A DNA stretch of 64,000 nt, taken from assembly GCF_000383235.1 (NCBI RefSeq), contig NZ_KB910944.1, forward strand, positions 1 to 64,000, written 5' to 3'. Both the position numbers and the translations under genes were made by a program. The notes under the pieces were generated by a model, which worked only from the letters and a program-made list of their open reading frames with translations, ran no database searches and had not been told where the DNA came from. Source of the stretch: Bacillus sp. 123MFChir2. Lineage in GTDB: Bacteria > Bacillota > Bacilli > Bacillales > Bacillaceae_G. Shown here piece after piece: positions 14,622-23,875 of the stretch. Numbering within the stretch: the stretch's first letter is position 1; the number at the start of each line of letters is the position of its first letter.

Positions 14622-14735
14622 GGTCGAGAGGGACTGGCGATGCATAGGAGCGGTCAAGGCCTGTTCCCTGCCACGTGCAAGGTTTAAAACAAAGAGAGAA
14701 AGCAAGTAGCGGTTCGCTAAAGTAATAACTTTGCA
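14622..14735 (+). repeat. Family B interspersed repeat
   Basis: Contains CGAGAGGGACTGGCGATGC followed by GGTCAAGGCC, CACGTGCAAGG and TTTAAAACAAAG. Related copies occur at 17226-17400 (minus), 32640-32950 (minus), 43080-43260 (plus), and a remnant at 37058-37090. All lie between genes. Confidence 0.75.
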
Positions 14736-14740
14736 TATAT

Positions 14741-16675
14741 TCACAGCCGTGCTTTTGTGTAAATTGAAAAGCCGTTTTTTCCTTTATTTTTCGTTTCATA
14801 CATTGCCATATCAGCATGCTGTAGAAGTGACATAGCGTCGTCTCCTGCGTCTGGATATATGGCGATTCCAATACTCGGTGTAATTTGTAACGTATGATTT
14901 TCTAATTCAATTGGTTTGTTCATGGTTCGTAAAATAGCATTTGCGATACTTTCAATTTCTGAAAGGGTTTCGTATTTTTCAATTAAAATGGTAAATTCAT
15001 CGCCTGCGAACCGGGCGACCGTTCCGTTTTGTCCAACCGCAAGTTGCAAGCGCTTTGCAACTTCAATTAAGAGAACATCTCCGGTTTTATGCCCAAGTGT
15101 ATCATTAATAATTTTGAACCGATCTAAATCGAGAAACATAATAGCGAGCTTTAAGTTTTCTTTCTTAGCGTGAAGAATGGCATGATTAAGTTGTTTCTCA
15201 AAGGCACGGCGATTGATGAGCTGTGTTAATGTATCGTGATACGCTAAGAAGCTAATTTGCTCTTGCTGTCGCTTTCCTTCTGTAATGTCTTTTACCATTA
15301 AGTAAATACCAGTGATGCGTGCTTGCAATATGATTGGCACTACCGTTACATGCAAATAATAAATATCTCGGTTTTGATGATACGCTCTTATTTCTAAAGT
15401 TGTAGAGTGTCCTTCCTTCACATAACGAAAAGCATGAATGGCTTTTTCTAAATCTTCCTCATATACAAGAGAGCGATAAGACTTATGTAAAAGGGCATCT
15501 GTTTGATAGCCAAGTAATATAATCCCAGCATTGTTTACATTTAAGAAATTTCCATGCAAATCTAATGTGAAAATGGGGTCGGGGTGATGCTCATACAATG
15601 ATTTAAACATTTGTTGGCTCTTATATAATTCATTTGTTTGTTCTACTAAGTCTTCTGTACGTAGTTCAATTTGCTTTTCTAACTCTAAATTAAACCGTTG
15701 TTGCTTTTGTAATAACCGTTTATTTTGATGGCGTACTAACATATGGCGAATAAGTACGAAGAAAAATGTTAAAAATACGCCTTTTTCCAAAATAGGAGAA
15801 AAGTTTTTTTCATATAAGGTAAATAGAATTAATGCCGCAACTGCTAAATAAGGGAGTGATAATCGAACCTTTTCACCTATTTCAGGATTGGAAAAATGTT
15901 GTTCATTTTTGTTTTCTTCGTGCAGTAGACAAGCGATTGCAACTAGTCCTAAGACAATTTGGAAGAAAGGCGTTATCGTGAATAAAGAGTGGTCTGTCCG
16001 AAAATATTTAATATATCCATACATAGAATCAAGCAGTGCATATAAAATGAGTGAACCGCTTAGTAACGCAACAACGACTCGAGAAACAAATGATAAGGGA
16101 CGAAACAATAAACGAATGCCCATGATTAAAAATAATAAATCTGTAATTGGATATACAAGTTGCATAAATTTATAAGTATTAGATATCGTGCTTGGATGGA
16201 CAGTGTTTTTTAAGAACATATAGTAATGTAAGGTAAATGCAGCTGTAACAATGATACAAACATCGCATAACATAAAGATTTTTTCCCAATTTGTGCATTC
16301 ATACATATTCTTATAGAAAAAAGCTAGCGTATAGAAAAGTAAAAACAATAAATAGAATAGATCTGAGGAATCTATAATTGCTTTGTAACTATGCAAAATG
16401 AGATGTTGATACATAACAATCGTGTCACCAATAAAGTAAAAGAATGAGCCAATTGTTAAGAGTATCCAAAATGTATAGGCATGTCCTTTTTTACGGGAAG
16501 TAGAATACAATAACGAGCCACATATAACTCCATTAAGAATGAAAGTTCCGATACTCATTTGTAATTGAAACGGAAATGAGTATGCATCCCATATTTGCAA
16601 AGCTATATAATGAAACGCGATGTAAATCAATAAAGAATACATAAGAAAAAACAAATGGGTTTGTTCATGTTTCAC
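14741..16675 (-). CDS. Membrane PAS-GGDEF protein, probable diguanylate cyclase
   Basis: A 644-residue protein. Residues 1-310 hold about nine transmembrane helices, 315-352 a charged coiled coil, 355-465 a PAS domain (HHPDPIFTLDLHGNFLNVNN), and 475-640 a GGDEF domain (HDTLTQLINRRAFE at its start). The signature is AGDEF (557-561) in place of GGDEF, a change tolerated in several active cyclases. No RxxD inhibitory site is seen five residues before it. It probably makes c-di-GMP in response to a membrane or PAS-sensed signal. The ATG at 16675 follows a weak purine-rich stretch (GGGGG about 10 nt upstream). It is transcribed against the atp and nuo operons and is monocistronic. There is no EAL domain. 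Confidence 0.85.
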   Translation of the reverse strand: MKHEQTHLFFLMYSLLIYIAFHYIALQIWDAYSFPFQLQMSIGTFILNGVICGSLLYSTSRKKGHAYTFWILLTIGSFFYFIGDTIVMYQHLILHSYKAIIDSSDLFYLLFLLFYTLAFFYKNMYECTNWEKIFMLCDVCIIVTAAFTLHYYMFLKNTVHPSTISNTYKFMQLVYPITDLLFLIMGIRLLFRPLSFVSRVVVALLSGSLILYALLDSMYGYIKYFRTDHSLFTITPFFQIVLGLVAIACLLHEENKNEQHFSNPEIGEKVRLSLPYLAVAALILFTLYEKNFSPILEKGVFLTFFFVLIRHMLVRHQNKRLLQKQQRFNLELEKQIELRTEDLVEQTNELYKSQQMFKSLYEHHPDPIFTLDLHGNFLNVNNAGIILLGYQTDALLHKSYRSLVYEEDLEKAIHAFRYVKEGHSTTLEIRAYHQNRDIYYLHVTVVPIILQARITGIYLMVKDITEGKRQQEQISFLAYHDTLTQLINRRAFEKQLNHAILHAKKENLKLAIMFLDLDRFKIINDTLGHKTGDVLLIEVAKRLQLAVGQNGTVARFAGDEFTILIEKYETLSEIESIANAILRTMNKPIELENHTLQITPSIGIAIYPDAGDDAMSLLQHADMAMYETKNKGKNGFSIYTKARL

Positions 16676-16767
16676 AATAATAAATCCCCCATGAAATAAG
16701 TTGTCATTTATAGTATGTCGTTTTTTAAAAGGAATAGTATTTTCAAAATATATCGGCCCACATAATA

Positions 16768-16812
16768 AAAAAAGTCCGATTCTTCCTTAGCGTAGGGAGA
16801 GCGGACTTTTTA
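16768..16812 (-). terminator. Terminator downstream of the decayed MarR gene
   Basis: AAAAAGTCCG and CGGACTTTTT arms flank an inner TCTTCC/GGGAGA pairing. On the minus strand it ends in seven T, matching the direction of the pseudogene at 16909-17110. Confidence 0.8.
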
Positions 16813-16908
16813 CTATGTTATTGATATTTGCGTCGTTTTATCATTTTGCTAAAACATCATTACGTTCAATTTGGCTCTTCGTAAAAGGGCGTAGAGGGAA
16901 TTACTGAA

Positions 16909-17110
16909 TTACTTTTGAACCTTCCTAAGTAAATCTAAAAGCTGTTTTTGATCCTCATGATTTAGATTGGAAAATTGTGTTACATGAAAGTGTTCTTAAT
17001 TTGGAACGACTTCATGAAATAACTTTTTTCCTTCTTCAGTTAATGAAAGGTATTTTGTTCTCCATTATTCCTCTCATTGAATCTATGGCTAAACTGATGA
17101 AATGTCAATA
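16909..17110 (-). pseudogene. Remnant of a MarR-family regulator
   Basis: Reading the minus strand gives FHQFSHRFNERNNGEQ, then after a frame change KYLSLTEEGKKLFHEVVPN, an in-frame stop, and EHFHVTQFSNLNHEDQKQ to a final stop at 16909. LTEEGKKL after a basic wing is the hallmark of the MarR winged helix, followed by its C-terminal dimer helix. At least one frameshift (near 17050) and one internal stop (near 17003) break it, and the DNA-recognition helix is missing. It is clearly decayed. Confidence 0.7.
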
Positions 17111-17225
17111 TTACATTTGTTTTCCTTTTTGTGTCTTTATTCATTTATACAAAATGTTTTATACTCTCTTAAGAATTATTTATGAGATAATTATAATATA
17201 TAAATTCAAGTTGCTTTTTTAACAT

Positions 17226-17400
17226 CTAAGTCGCTGCTATGCAGAATAAAATATGGCCGCTACTTGCGTTCTACCTTTGTTTTAAACCTTGCACGTGGCA
17301 GGAAAAGGAATTGACGGCCTCTATCCATGGCCAGTTTCCCTAGTCTCCTCCCCTAAAAAGTGGTTTTTATGTCACTTTTTCAATTTGTATTTATATATTA
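17226..17400 (-). repeat. Family B repeat, inverted and degenerate
   Basis: Shares CTTTGTTTTAAACCTTGCAC, CACGTGGCAGG and CATGGCCAGT with the other copies in reverse complement, plus the flanks CGCTGCTATGCAGAA and TTTTTCAATTTGTATTTATA also found around 32650 and 32930. It separates the MarR remnant from the ABC exporter. Confidence 0.7.
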
Positions 17401-17483
17401 ATATTTATGTATTTATTTAAAAAGGAGAAATATATATTGGGGTAACTAAAAATTTATCTATTACCATTGGCTTATTTAAAATT

Positions 17484-18725
17484 TTGTTAAGGGGAAGAAT
17501 AAGAAGAGCATATAAAACATCTGATGTTCTTATTTTATTACTTGGAATTTTTATCACAGCATATGCTATAACTGGATTTTATCCATTTATTGAAGGCTTG
17601 CATCAATCTATTAATGTAGATTTTATTTGTTTATTGCTTGGTGCCATAATGGGGATAACTATTGCTTTAAGTCAATACAATAAAGAAGAAATACAGTTTT
17701 TATTTCTTCAGACTTATAATATACAGGTTATTTCTTGGTATCATATTTTAAAAATGCTCATCCCTTTATTAGGAGTGAGCGGTATATTATTTATCTCATT
17801 ATTTTGGTGTCACAGTTCTTCTATTATTAATATGTTAGAACTTCATATCGAAATAATATCAGGATATTTCCTAGGAGTAAATTTGTCATTTCTTTTTAAC
17901 TTAAGTAAACAACATAGGGTATTTAGCCTTATAAGTAATTTATTAATTTTAGTTCCGGGTTGTTTTAAAGAATCCTTGGTTATTAAAATGATTACAGGTT
18001 TATTGTTTATTTATTTTTTTCTAAAGTTCTCTAAATATAATTGGAAAGGATATCTTTATCATACACGTAACCTAAGACAACAAAAAAAGAGATCCTTTAT
18101 TTCCAAACACCCTATATTAAAAAAAGAATTAGTAGTTATGTTCGGATTCCAAAGAATCTTTCTTTTACTAATCTTATTAGTATGTGGACAATTTTGTTTT
18201 TATGTTATACATGAATTGAAGCTTGATGCTTTTGTAGTTATAACAATGGTATTAATTGCGTTGATGCATGATACATGGACTCTGAATAGTATTGGTTTAG
18301 AGGAATCTACAATTAATTTATATATTTATTCTAGATTGCCTTTAAAAAAATTAGTTTTTACTAAATGGGTTATTTGTTTTTCACTGGTATCGTTTATTGG
18401 TATATGTGATTATATTTTTTGGAGTATATATTATAGTGATCATATAGTAAAAATGTTGCAAAATGTATTTGTTTTGCTCTTATTTAGCTTTTTAACAAGT
18501 ATGTTATATATATTTATTAGCATTTGTTTTTCTGATTTTAATCGTCAAACATACTATCGTATAAATGTAAAGGGTATCGTAGTATCAGGAGTATGTGTGA
18601 TAGTCGTGCTTTCTAGTTATTTAATTTCAGTAAATTTATTAATTGTAGAGGTGTTGTTAACAAGTTTCGCATTTATAAATTTATTAAATTCAGAAGAAAA
18701 ATTAAGGAGTTTTTTTAATGCTTGA
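17484..18725 (+). CDS. ABC transporter membrane subunit (accessory, AT-rich)
   Basis: A 413-residue polytopic protein with about ten to twelve predicted helices and no soluble domain. It is followed, with an eight-base overlap, by an ATP-binding subunit, so the pair forms an ABC-2-like exporter. I do not recognise a specific family; peptide or lantibiotic exporters and self-immunity systems have similar layouts. TTG 17484 is the first conventional start, but it has no ribosome site. A strong AAAGGAG at 17421-17427 instead points at ATT 17436 in the same frame, which would add 16 residues. The DNA is markedly more AT-rich than the neighbouring operons and is preceded by repeat and pseudogene debris, which suggests acquisition. 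Confidence 0.7.
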   Translation: MLRGRIRRAYKTSDVLILLLGIFITAYAITGFYPFIEGLHQSINVDFICLLLGAIMGITIALSQYNKEEIQFLFLQTYNIQVISWYHILKMLIPLLGVSGILFISLFWCHSSSIINMLELHIEIISGYFLGVNLSFLFNLSKQHRVFSLISNLLILVPGCFKESLVIKMITGLLFIYFFLKFSKYNWKGYLYHTRNLRQQKKRSFISKHPILKKELVVMFGFQRIFLLLILLVCGQFCFYVIHELKLDAFVVITMVLIALMHDTWTLNSIGLEESTINLYIYSRLPLKKLVFTKWVICFSLVSFIGICDYIFWSIYYSDHIVKMLQNVFVLLLFSFLTSMLYIFISICFSDFNRQTYYRINVKGIVVSGVCVIVVLSSYLISVNLLIVEVLLTSFAFINLLNSEEKLRSFFNA

Positions 18726-19419
18726 TAAATTTAGTTTACAAATACGTAATCTATCTTACTCATATGATAATAAAATTGCTTTGAATAATATAAATTGGAC
18801 TTTAAATTTTGGAAATATTTATGTTCTTTTGGGACCGAATGGAGCAGGAAAAACAACCTTTCTAAATTTATTAGCAAATGCTATTAAGCCTACTTCTGGT
18901 AGTATAACTTTGCTAAGTTCAGAAGGGAAAAATATTAATGAATTTTTACAAGGAAATATAGGATATTTAACAGAATTTCCATATTATTATCCTTTTTTAA
19001 CTACAACGGAAATGATTCGATTGGTAGGACAATTAAAGGGGATAGAAGAAGATTTTTTAGAAGATCGGATTAATAAATGGATTGATTTGTTTAACTTACA
19101 TGAATATCGAAATCAAACAATGGGGTCATTGTCACAGGGGACAAAAAAGCGAGTTGCTTTTATAAGTAGCATTATTCATCAGCCTAAAATTATATTGTTA
19201 GATGAGCCAACAAATGGCCTAGATCCAGAACAAATAGTCTTATTTAGAAATGTATTAAAAGAATTATCTAAAGCTGGTGCTTTAATTTTACTTTCAACAC
19301 ATATTATGGATTTAGCTGAAAAGTTAGCTGATAATATTGGGATTATCCGTAACAACAATTTGATTTATACGGGTGAGAATATCAAGGATTTAGAAGAATT
19401 GTATCTTAAGGTTCAATGA
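18718..19419 (+). CDS. ABC transporter ATP-binding protein
   Basis: A 233-residue nucleotide-binding subunit. Walker A GPNGAGKTTFLN (about residues 40-51), signature LSQGTKKRV (Q replaces the usual glycine-preceding residue), Walker B IILLDEPTNGLDPE, and H-loop STHIMD. It powers the membrane protein just upstream, whose stop it overlaps. The order permease then ATPase and the similar AT-rich composition show they moved together. Substrate unknown. A terminator follows directly. Confidence 0.88.
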   Translation: MLDKFSLQIRNLSYSYDNKIALNNINWTLNFGNIYVLLGPNGAGKTTFLNLLANAIKPTSGSITLLSSEGKNINEFLQGNIGYLTEFPYYYPFLTTTEMIRLVGQLKGIEEDFLEDRINKWIDLFNLHEYRNQTMGSLSQGTKKRVAFISSIIHQPKIILLDEPTNGLDPEQIVLFRNVLKELSKAGALILLSTHIMDLAEKLADNIGIIRNNNLIYTGENIKDLEELYLKVQ

Positions 19420-19438
19420 AAGAATAATTTCTTAGAAT

Positions 19439-19466
19439 AAAGACGACTTTATATTGGTCGTCTTTT
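19439..19466 (+). terminator. Terminator after the ABC exporter pair
   Basis: AAAGACGAC, loop TTTATATTG, GTCGTCTTTT. Confidence 0.9.
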
Positions 19467-19636
19467 GTTTTTTCCATAGAAGATATGAAAATAAAGGTTA
19501 TCTAAAAATTCATATTCAAGTTAGATGAGAAATGAGGGGGAGTGTATAGATATTTTTGTTTTGAAGGTAATTCAAAAGCTTAGGTTATTGGGCATGCGGC
19601 AGACTCTCTTATTTTCATTCCTTTTTTTCCAATGTA

Positions 19637-19666
19637 TCGACATAAGAATTTGAAATTTGCTATAAT
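19637..19666 (+). promoter_or_regulatory. nuo operon promoter
   Basis: TCGACA (19637-19642), 18 nt, TATAAT (19661-19666). It is about 100 nt before nuoA. The rest of the 19467-19773 gap holds nothing else I can support. Confidence 0.6.
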
Positions 19667-19773
19667 ATCTATAATCGCATTATTTAGAAAAATTAAAAAA
19701 TAATAAATAATGCAATTGAATCATAACTTGTACTGAGTGAACTTGTTTTTATGAGGGGGGAGAGGGTTTCGCA

Positions 19774-20142
19774 ATGGTAAATGTATATGAAAATAGTTAT
19801 ATGATTGTCGGTATTTTTTTGCTATTAGGTATATTGTTGCCGGTTGTCGCACTCACCTTGGGGAAATTACTACGTCCACATAAACCAAGTGCAGCGAAGA
19901 AAACAACATATGAAAGTGGAATTGAGCCGTTTCATGATGCAAACGTCCGCTTCCATGCCCGCTATTATATTTTTGCATTGCTTTTTGTCATCTTTGATGT
20001 GGAAACTGTGTTTTTATATCCGTGGGCGGTAGCGTATGACAAACTGGGGTTATTTGCATTAGTGGAAATGCTCATTTTTGTTATTATGCTACTTATTGGT
20101 CTTGCATATGCTTGGAAAAAGAAGGTGTTACAATGGCTATAA
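19774..20142 (+). CDS. nuoA: NADH-quinone oxidoreductase-like subunit A
   Basis: A 122-residue membrane subunit with three helices. [24 protein letters not shown] is the conserved loop, containing the acidic residue pair, and [18 protein letters not shown] begins helix two. It is part of the proton-pumping arm at the quinone site. ATG 19774 follows a GAGGGGGGAGAGGG run. First gene of an 11-gene operon. Confidence 0.95.
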   Translation: MVNVYENSYMIVGIFLLLGILLPVVALTLGKLLRPHKPSAAKKTTYESGIEPFHDANVRFHARYYIFALLFVIFDVETVFLYPWAVAYDKLGLFALVEMLIFVIMLLIGLAYAWKKKVLQWL

Positions 20143-20651
20143 ATTTTGAAGATATTCATCCACAGGAACGTGCTGAGTTAGAAAGAAATATATTTTTTAC
20201 GACGCTCGAACAAGTAAAAGGGTGGGCACGCAGTAATTCATTATGGCCAATGACATTTGGATTGGCGTGCTGTGCAATTGAGATGATGGGAGTCGGTTCT
20301 TCACATTATGATTTAGATCGATTTGGTTCGTTTTTTCGTACATCTCCGCGTCAATCGGATGTCATGATCGTATCTGGAACGGTAACGAAGAAAATGGCTC
20401 CAATTGTTCGGCGGTTATATGATCAGATGCCAGAACCGAAGTGGGTCATTGCCATGGGATCTTGTGCAACGGCGGGTGGACCGTATGTAAATTCATATGC
20501 CGTTGTAAAAGGGGTAGATCAAATCGTACCAGTGGATGTATACATTCCTGGTTGTCCACCAAATCCAGCAGCTTTAATTTACGGGATTAATAAATTAAAA
20601 GAAAAGATTCGTTACGAAGCAAAGACAGGGAAGCAGGTGACGAATAAATGA
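20133..20651 (+). CDS. nuoB: Complex I-like subunit B (N2 cluster)
   Basis: A 172-residue peripheral subunit carrying the terminal 4Fe-4S cluster N2. The tandem cysteines are in [15 protein letters not shown], with the others in [11 protein letters not shown] and [13 protein letters not shown]. It passes electrons to quinone together with NuoD. ATG 20133 has GAAGGTG upstream; the earlier ATG at 20112 lies inside nuoA. It overlaps nuoA and nuoC, showing tight coupling. Confidence 0.96.
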   Translation: MAINFEDIHPQERAELERNIFFTTLEQVKGWARSNSLWPMTFGLACCAIEMMGVGSSHYDLDRFGSFFRTSPRQSDVMIVSGTVTKKMAPIVRRLYDQMPEPKWVIAMGSCATAGGPYVNSYAVVKGVDQIVPVDVYIPGCPPNPAALIYGINKLKEKIRYEAKTGKQVTNK

Positions 20652-21748
20652 GCAATCAAGATAAAAATATAGATGATCTGAAAAAAGAAGCAGCAAGACT
20701 TGCAAAGGAAGAGGCCAAAAAGCGGCTCGCGGCACGTCAGGAAAATGAGGGTCATCATGTAGAAGAAAAAGAGAAAGCGCTATCAAGTAAGGGTGAAATA
20801 GATATAGCAGAAGCAAAGCGCCGCGCAGCAGAGGAAGCGAAAGCGTCGGCGAAGGCGAAAGCAGCGGCAGCGGCAAAGGCAGCTGCACTAGCGAAGCAGA
20901 AAGAAAAGGAGAACGCGTCTGACACAGAAAATAATGAGAAAGAAAAAGGAATTGCAGCCGCGAAGGCAAAAGCAGCGGCGGCAGCAAAAGCAAAGGCGGC
21001 CGCACTAGCGAAGCAGAAAGAAAAGGAGAACGCGTCTGACACAGAAAATAATGAGAAAGAAAAAGCAATTGCAGCCGCGAAGGCAAAAGCAGCGGCAGTA
21101 GCAAAAGCAAAGGCGGCCGCGTTAGCGAAACAGAAAGTATTAGAAGGCGGAAGCGTAGACGCTGAGAAGGAAAAAGCAATTGCGGTTGCAAAAGCGAAAG
21201 CAGCAGCTGCAGCAAAGGCCCGCGCTGCTGGAGGGAAGAAAGAGGAAGAAGAAAAAGTAGAAAAACCTTCTCAAAATCAGCCGCATTTAGATGCGTATGT
21301 TCAGGCAGTGACAGCAAAGCTTGGCGAAGGTGTGCTAGAGGATTTCTATATTAATAGGTTGTCTAAGGATGTTCCAACGCTCGTTGTGAAAGTAGTCCAT
21401 TACTATGATGTGATGGAGATTTTAAAGAAAGATCCTGAATTGGTATTTAATTATATGTCGGAGTTGCATGCAACAGATTTTGCTACGCATATGGAAGTGT
21501 ATGTGCATTTATTTTCATACGGCAAGAAGCAATCCGTAGCGGTGAAAGTAAAACTTGACCGGGAAGAGCCAAGATTGTCTTCTATTGTACCGCTTTGGAG
21601 CGGGGCAGATTGGCCGGAGCGCGAGGCGTTTGATTTGCTTGGCGTTGTGTTTGAAGGGCATCCAAATTTAAAGCGGATTTTGATGCCAGACGATTGGATC
21701 GGCTATCCGCTGCGAAAAGATTATGAGCCTTTTGATGCGGGGGTGTAA
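20648..21748 (+). CDS. nuoC: Complex I-like subunit C with long Ala/Lys repeat extension
   Basis: A 366-residue protein. Only the last 150 or so residues are the NuoC/30-kDa domain, ending [20 protein letters not shown], with the conserved [16 protein letters not shown]. The first roughly 210 residues are low-complexity, dominated by Ala, Lys and Glu, and contain a 39-residue unit repeated in tandem (see 20885-21133). Such a segment should form a long helix or coiled coil. B. cereus group NuoC proteins carry extensions of this kind. Start ATG 20648 overlaps the nuoB stop by four bases. What the extension binds is unknown; with NuoEFG absent it could be where an electron-input partner docks (inference). 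Confidence 0.93.
   Translation: MSNQDKNIDDLKKEAARLAKEEAKKRLAARQENEGHHVEEKEKALSSKGEIDIAEAKRRAAEEAKASAKAKAAAAAKAAALAKQKEKENASDTENNEKEKGIAAAKAKAAAAAKAKAAALAKQKEKENASDTENNEKEKAIAAAKAKAAAVAKAKAAALAKQKVLEGGSVDAEKEKAIAVAKAKAAAAAKARAAGGKKEEEEKVEKPSQNQPHLDAYVQAVTAKLGEGVLEDFYINRLSKDVPTLVVKVVHYYDVMEILKKDPELVFNYMSELHATDFATHMEVYVHLFSYGKKQSVAVKVKLDREEPRLSSIVPLWSGADWPEREAFDLLGVVFEGHPNLKRILMPDDWIGYPLRKDYEPFDAGV
20885..21133 (+). repeat. 117-bp tandem repeat inside nuoC
   Basis: GCACTAGCGAAGCAGAAAGA starts at 20885 and 21002, and a diverged third start is at 21119: period 117 bp, or 39 codons. The first two units are almost identical, so the copy number is likely to vary between strains. Confidence 0.9.
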
Positions 21749-21751
21749 AAC

Positions 21752-22852
21752 ATGATTCGTACAGAAGAAATGCTTTTAAATGTAGGGCCGCAGCATCCGA
21801 GTACGCATGGTGTATTTCGGCTCGTTATTAAAATTGATGGGGAAATCATTAAGGAAGCTACACCTGTAATTGGTTATTTGCACCGCGGCACGGAAAAAAT
21901 TGCGGAAAGTTTGCAGTATACGCAAATTATTCCATACACAGACCGAATGGATTATTTAGCGGCCATGACAAATAATTATGTCATCTGCCACGCAGTGGAG
22001 ACGATGATGGGGCTGGAAATACCAGAGCGCGCTGAATATTTGCGCATACTTGCAATGGAGCTTGGGCGCGTGGCAAGTCACCTTGTTTGGTGGGGGACTA
22101 ATTTGCTTGATATTGGAGCGGTCAGTCCATTTCTATATGCATTTCGCGAACGCGAGATGATTATTAACTTACTGAACGAATTATGCGGAGCGCGTTTAAC
22201 GTTTAATTATATGCGTGTTGGCGGGGTAAAGTGGGATGCGCCGGACGGTTGGATTGAAAAAGTGCAGGAGTTTGTTCCTTATATGAGAGAGCAGTTAGAG
22301 GGGTATCACGACCTTGTGAGCGGCAATGAAATTTTCTTAAACCGCGTAAAGGGAGTCGGTACTTACTCGGCAGAGGATGCCCTGCAATATTCGTTAAGCG
22401 GAGCAAACTTGCGCTGCACAGGTGTGAAATGGGATCTTCGGAAAGATGAGCCATACTCTATTTATGACCGTTTTGATTTTGATGTTCCTGTCGGTGAGGT
22501 GGGAGATGCCTGGGATCGTTACGTTTGCAGAATGGAGGAAATTGAAGAGTCGCTGAAAATTATTGAACAAGCGGTAGAGCAGTTTCCGAAAGAAGGAGCA
22601 ATCTTAGCAAAGGTGCCAAAGATTATTAAACCACCAAAAGGTGAAGCATTCGTGCGAATTGAGTCACCGCGCGGCGAGATTGGCTGTTACATTGCAAGTG
22701 ATGGAAAGAAAGAGCCGTATCGCTTAAAGTTCCGCCGCCCATCTTTTTATAATCTGCAAATCTTACCGAAGCTTTTGAAAGGTGAGAATATCGCAAACTT
22801 AATTACAATTTTAGGCGGCATTGATATTGTACTTGGGGAGGTTGATGGGTGA
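21752..22852 (+). CDS. nuoD: Complex I-like subunit D (quinone site)
   Basis: A 366-residue 49-kDa subunit forming the quinone pocket with NuoB. Blocks: LNVGPQHPSTHGVFRLV at the N-terminus, YLHRGTEKIAE near residue 43, and RIESPRGEIGCYIASDG with RFRRPSFYNLQ in the C-terminal half. These correspond to hydrogenase large-subunit-derived motifs. ATG 21752 lies just after the nuoC stop. It overlaps nuoH by one base. Confidence 0.96.
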   Translation: MIRTEEMLLNVGPQHPSTHGVFRLVIKIDGEIIKEATPVIGYLHRGTEKIAESLQYTQIIPYTDRMDYLAAMTNNYVICHAVETMMGLEIPERAEYLRILAMELGRVASHLVWWGTNLLDIGAVSPFLYAFREREMIINLLNELCGARLTFNYMRVGGVKWDAPDGWIEKVQEFVPYMREQLEGYHDLVSGNEIFLNRVKGVGTYSAEDALQYSLSGANLRCTGVKWDLRKDEPYSIYDRFDFDVPVGEVGDAWDRYVCRMEEIEESLKIIEQAVEQFPKEGAILAKVPKIIKPPKGEAFVRIESPRGEIGCYIASDGKKEPYRLKFRRPSFYNLQILPKLLKGENIANLITILGGIDIVLGEVDG

Positions 22853-23853
22853 TGATACAAAACCTCTTAGAGTCACCCGCAAGCTGGACGAATTTTCTTA
22901 TCTTTTTCGGATTGGCGACGTTGTTGTTGTTTGTCGTTCTTGGCTTTGTTACATATGGGATTTTAGCAGAACGAAAAGTAATGGGATTTATGCAGGGACG
23001 TATCGGACCGAACCAAGTGGGCGGCCGGTTTGGACTGCTGCAAACAGTAGCAGACGTATTAAAACTTTTGCTAAAGGAAGATACGATTCCCAAAGCAGCC
23101 GATAAACCGCTCTTCATATTAGCACCGGTCATTGCGTTTGCTCCGGCATTCATGGTACTAGCGGTCATTCCGTTTACAGATAAGTTGCAGTTTGCCGACA
23201 TTGGCGTTGGCCTACTGTATTACATTGCAGTCTCAGGGATTACGACAATTGGTGTTGTAACTGGGGGCTGGGCATCTAACAATAAATATTCATTACTTGG
23301 CGGAATGCGCGCCGCAGCACAAATGATCTCCTATGAAATTCCACTTGTGATGAGCGTAATTGGGGTCATCCTTCTAACAGGCAGCTTAAATTTAAATGAT
23401 ATTGTAGAGGCGCAAGAAGGGATTTGGTACATTTTCGTGCAGCCAATTGGTTTTATCGTCTTTTTAATCGCAGCTGTTGCGGAATTGAACCGAACGCCGT
23501 TTGATTTACCGGAAGCCGAATCAGAGCTCGTCTCTGGATATCACACGGAGTATTCGGGATTTCGCTGGGCGTTCTTTATGCTTTCTGAGTATGTGTATTT
23601 CTTCGGAATGGCATCGCTTATGACAGTATTATTTTTAGGAGGGTGGCAGCCAATTCCATTTCTAGCGTTTATTCCAGGGGCTGTTTGGTTCGCGCTCAAA
23701 TTTAGTGCGGTTGTCTTTCTATTAATTTGGTTCCGCGTAACGTTCCCGCGTATACGAGGAGATCAATTAATGGAGTTTGGCTGGAAAGTATTACTGCCGG
23801 TAGCACTTGCGAATATTTTCTTAGCGGCATTGATAAAAGAATTGTTCTTCTAA
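22852..23853 (+). CDS. nuoH: Complex I-like subunit H
   Basis: A 333-residue membrane subunit with eight to nine helices joining the peripheral arm to the pump modules. It shows KVMGFMQGRIGPNQVGGRFG (residues about 42-61) and the quinone-channel acidic loop AELNRTPFDLPEAESELVSG. ATG 22852 overlaps the nuoD stop; GTG 22849 is also possible. ADGDQLMEFGWK-type sequence near the C-terminus (RIRGDQLMEFGWK) is conserved. Confidence 0.95.
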   Translation: MIQNLLESPASWTNFLIFFGLATLLLFVVLGFVTYGILAERKVMGFMQGRIGPNQVGGRFGLLQTVADVLKLLLKEDTIPKAADKPLFILAPVIAFAPAFMVLAVIPFTDKLQFADIGVGLLYYIAVSGITTIGVVTGGWASNNKYSLLGGMRAAAQMISYEIPLVMSVIGVILLTGSLNLNDIVEAQEGIWYIFVQPIGFIVFLIAAVAELNRTPFDLPEAESELVSGYHTEYSGFRWAFFMLSEYVYFFGMASLMTVLFLGGWQPIPFLAFIPGAVWFALKFSAVVFLLIWFRVTFPRIRGDQLMEFGWKVLLPVALANIFLAALIKELFF

Positions 23854-23875
23854 TCTAAAAGGGGGCAGGAGTACA

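Noticed and set aside
16977-17222. 81-codon plus-strand frame in the gap before the ABC exporter
   Set aside because: It overlaps the decayed MarR gene on the other strand, and shows no ribosome site or recognisable product.
20595-21317. 240-codon Leu-rich minus-strand frame under nuoC
   Set aside because: Antisense image of the Ala/Lys repeat; composition artefact.
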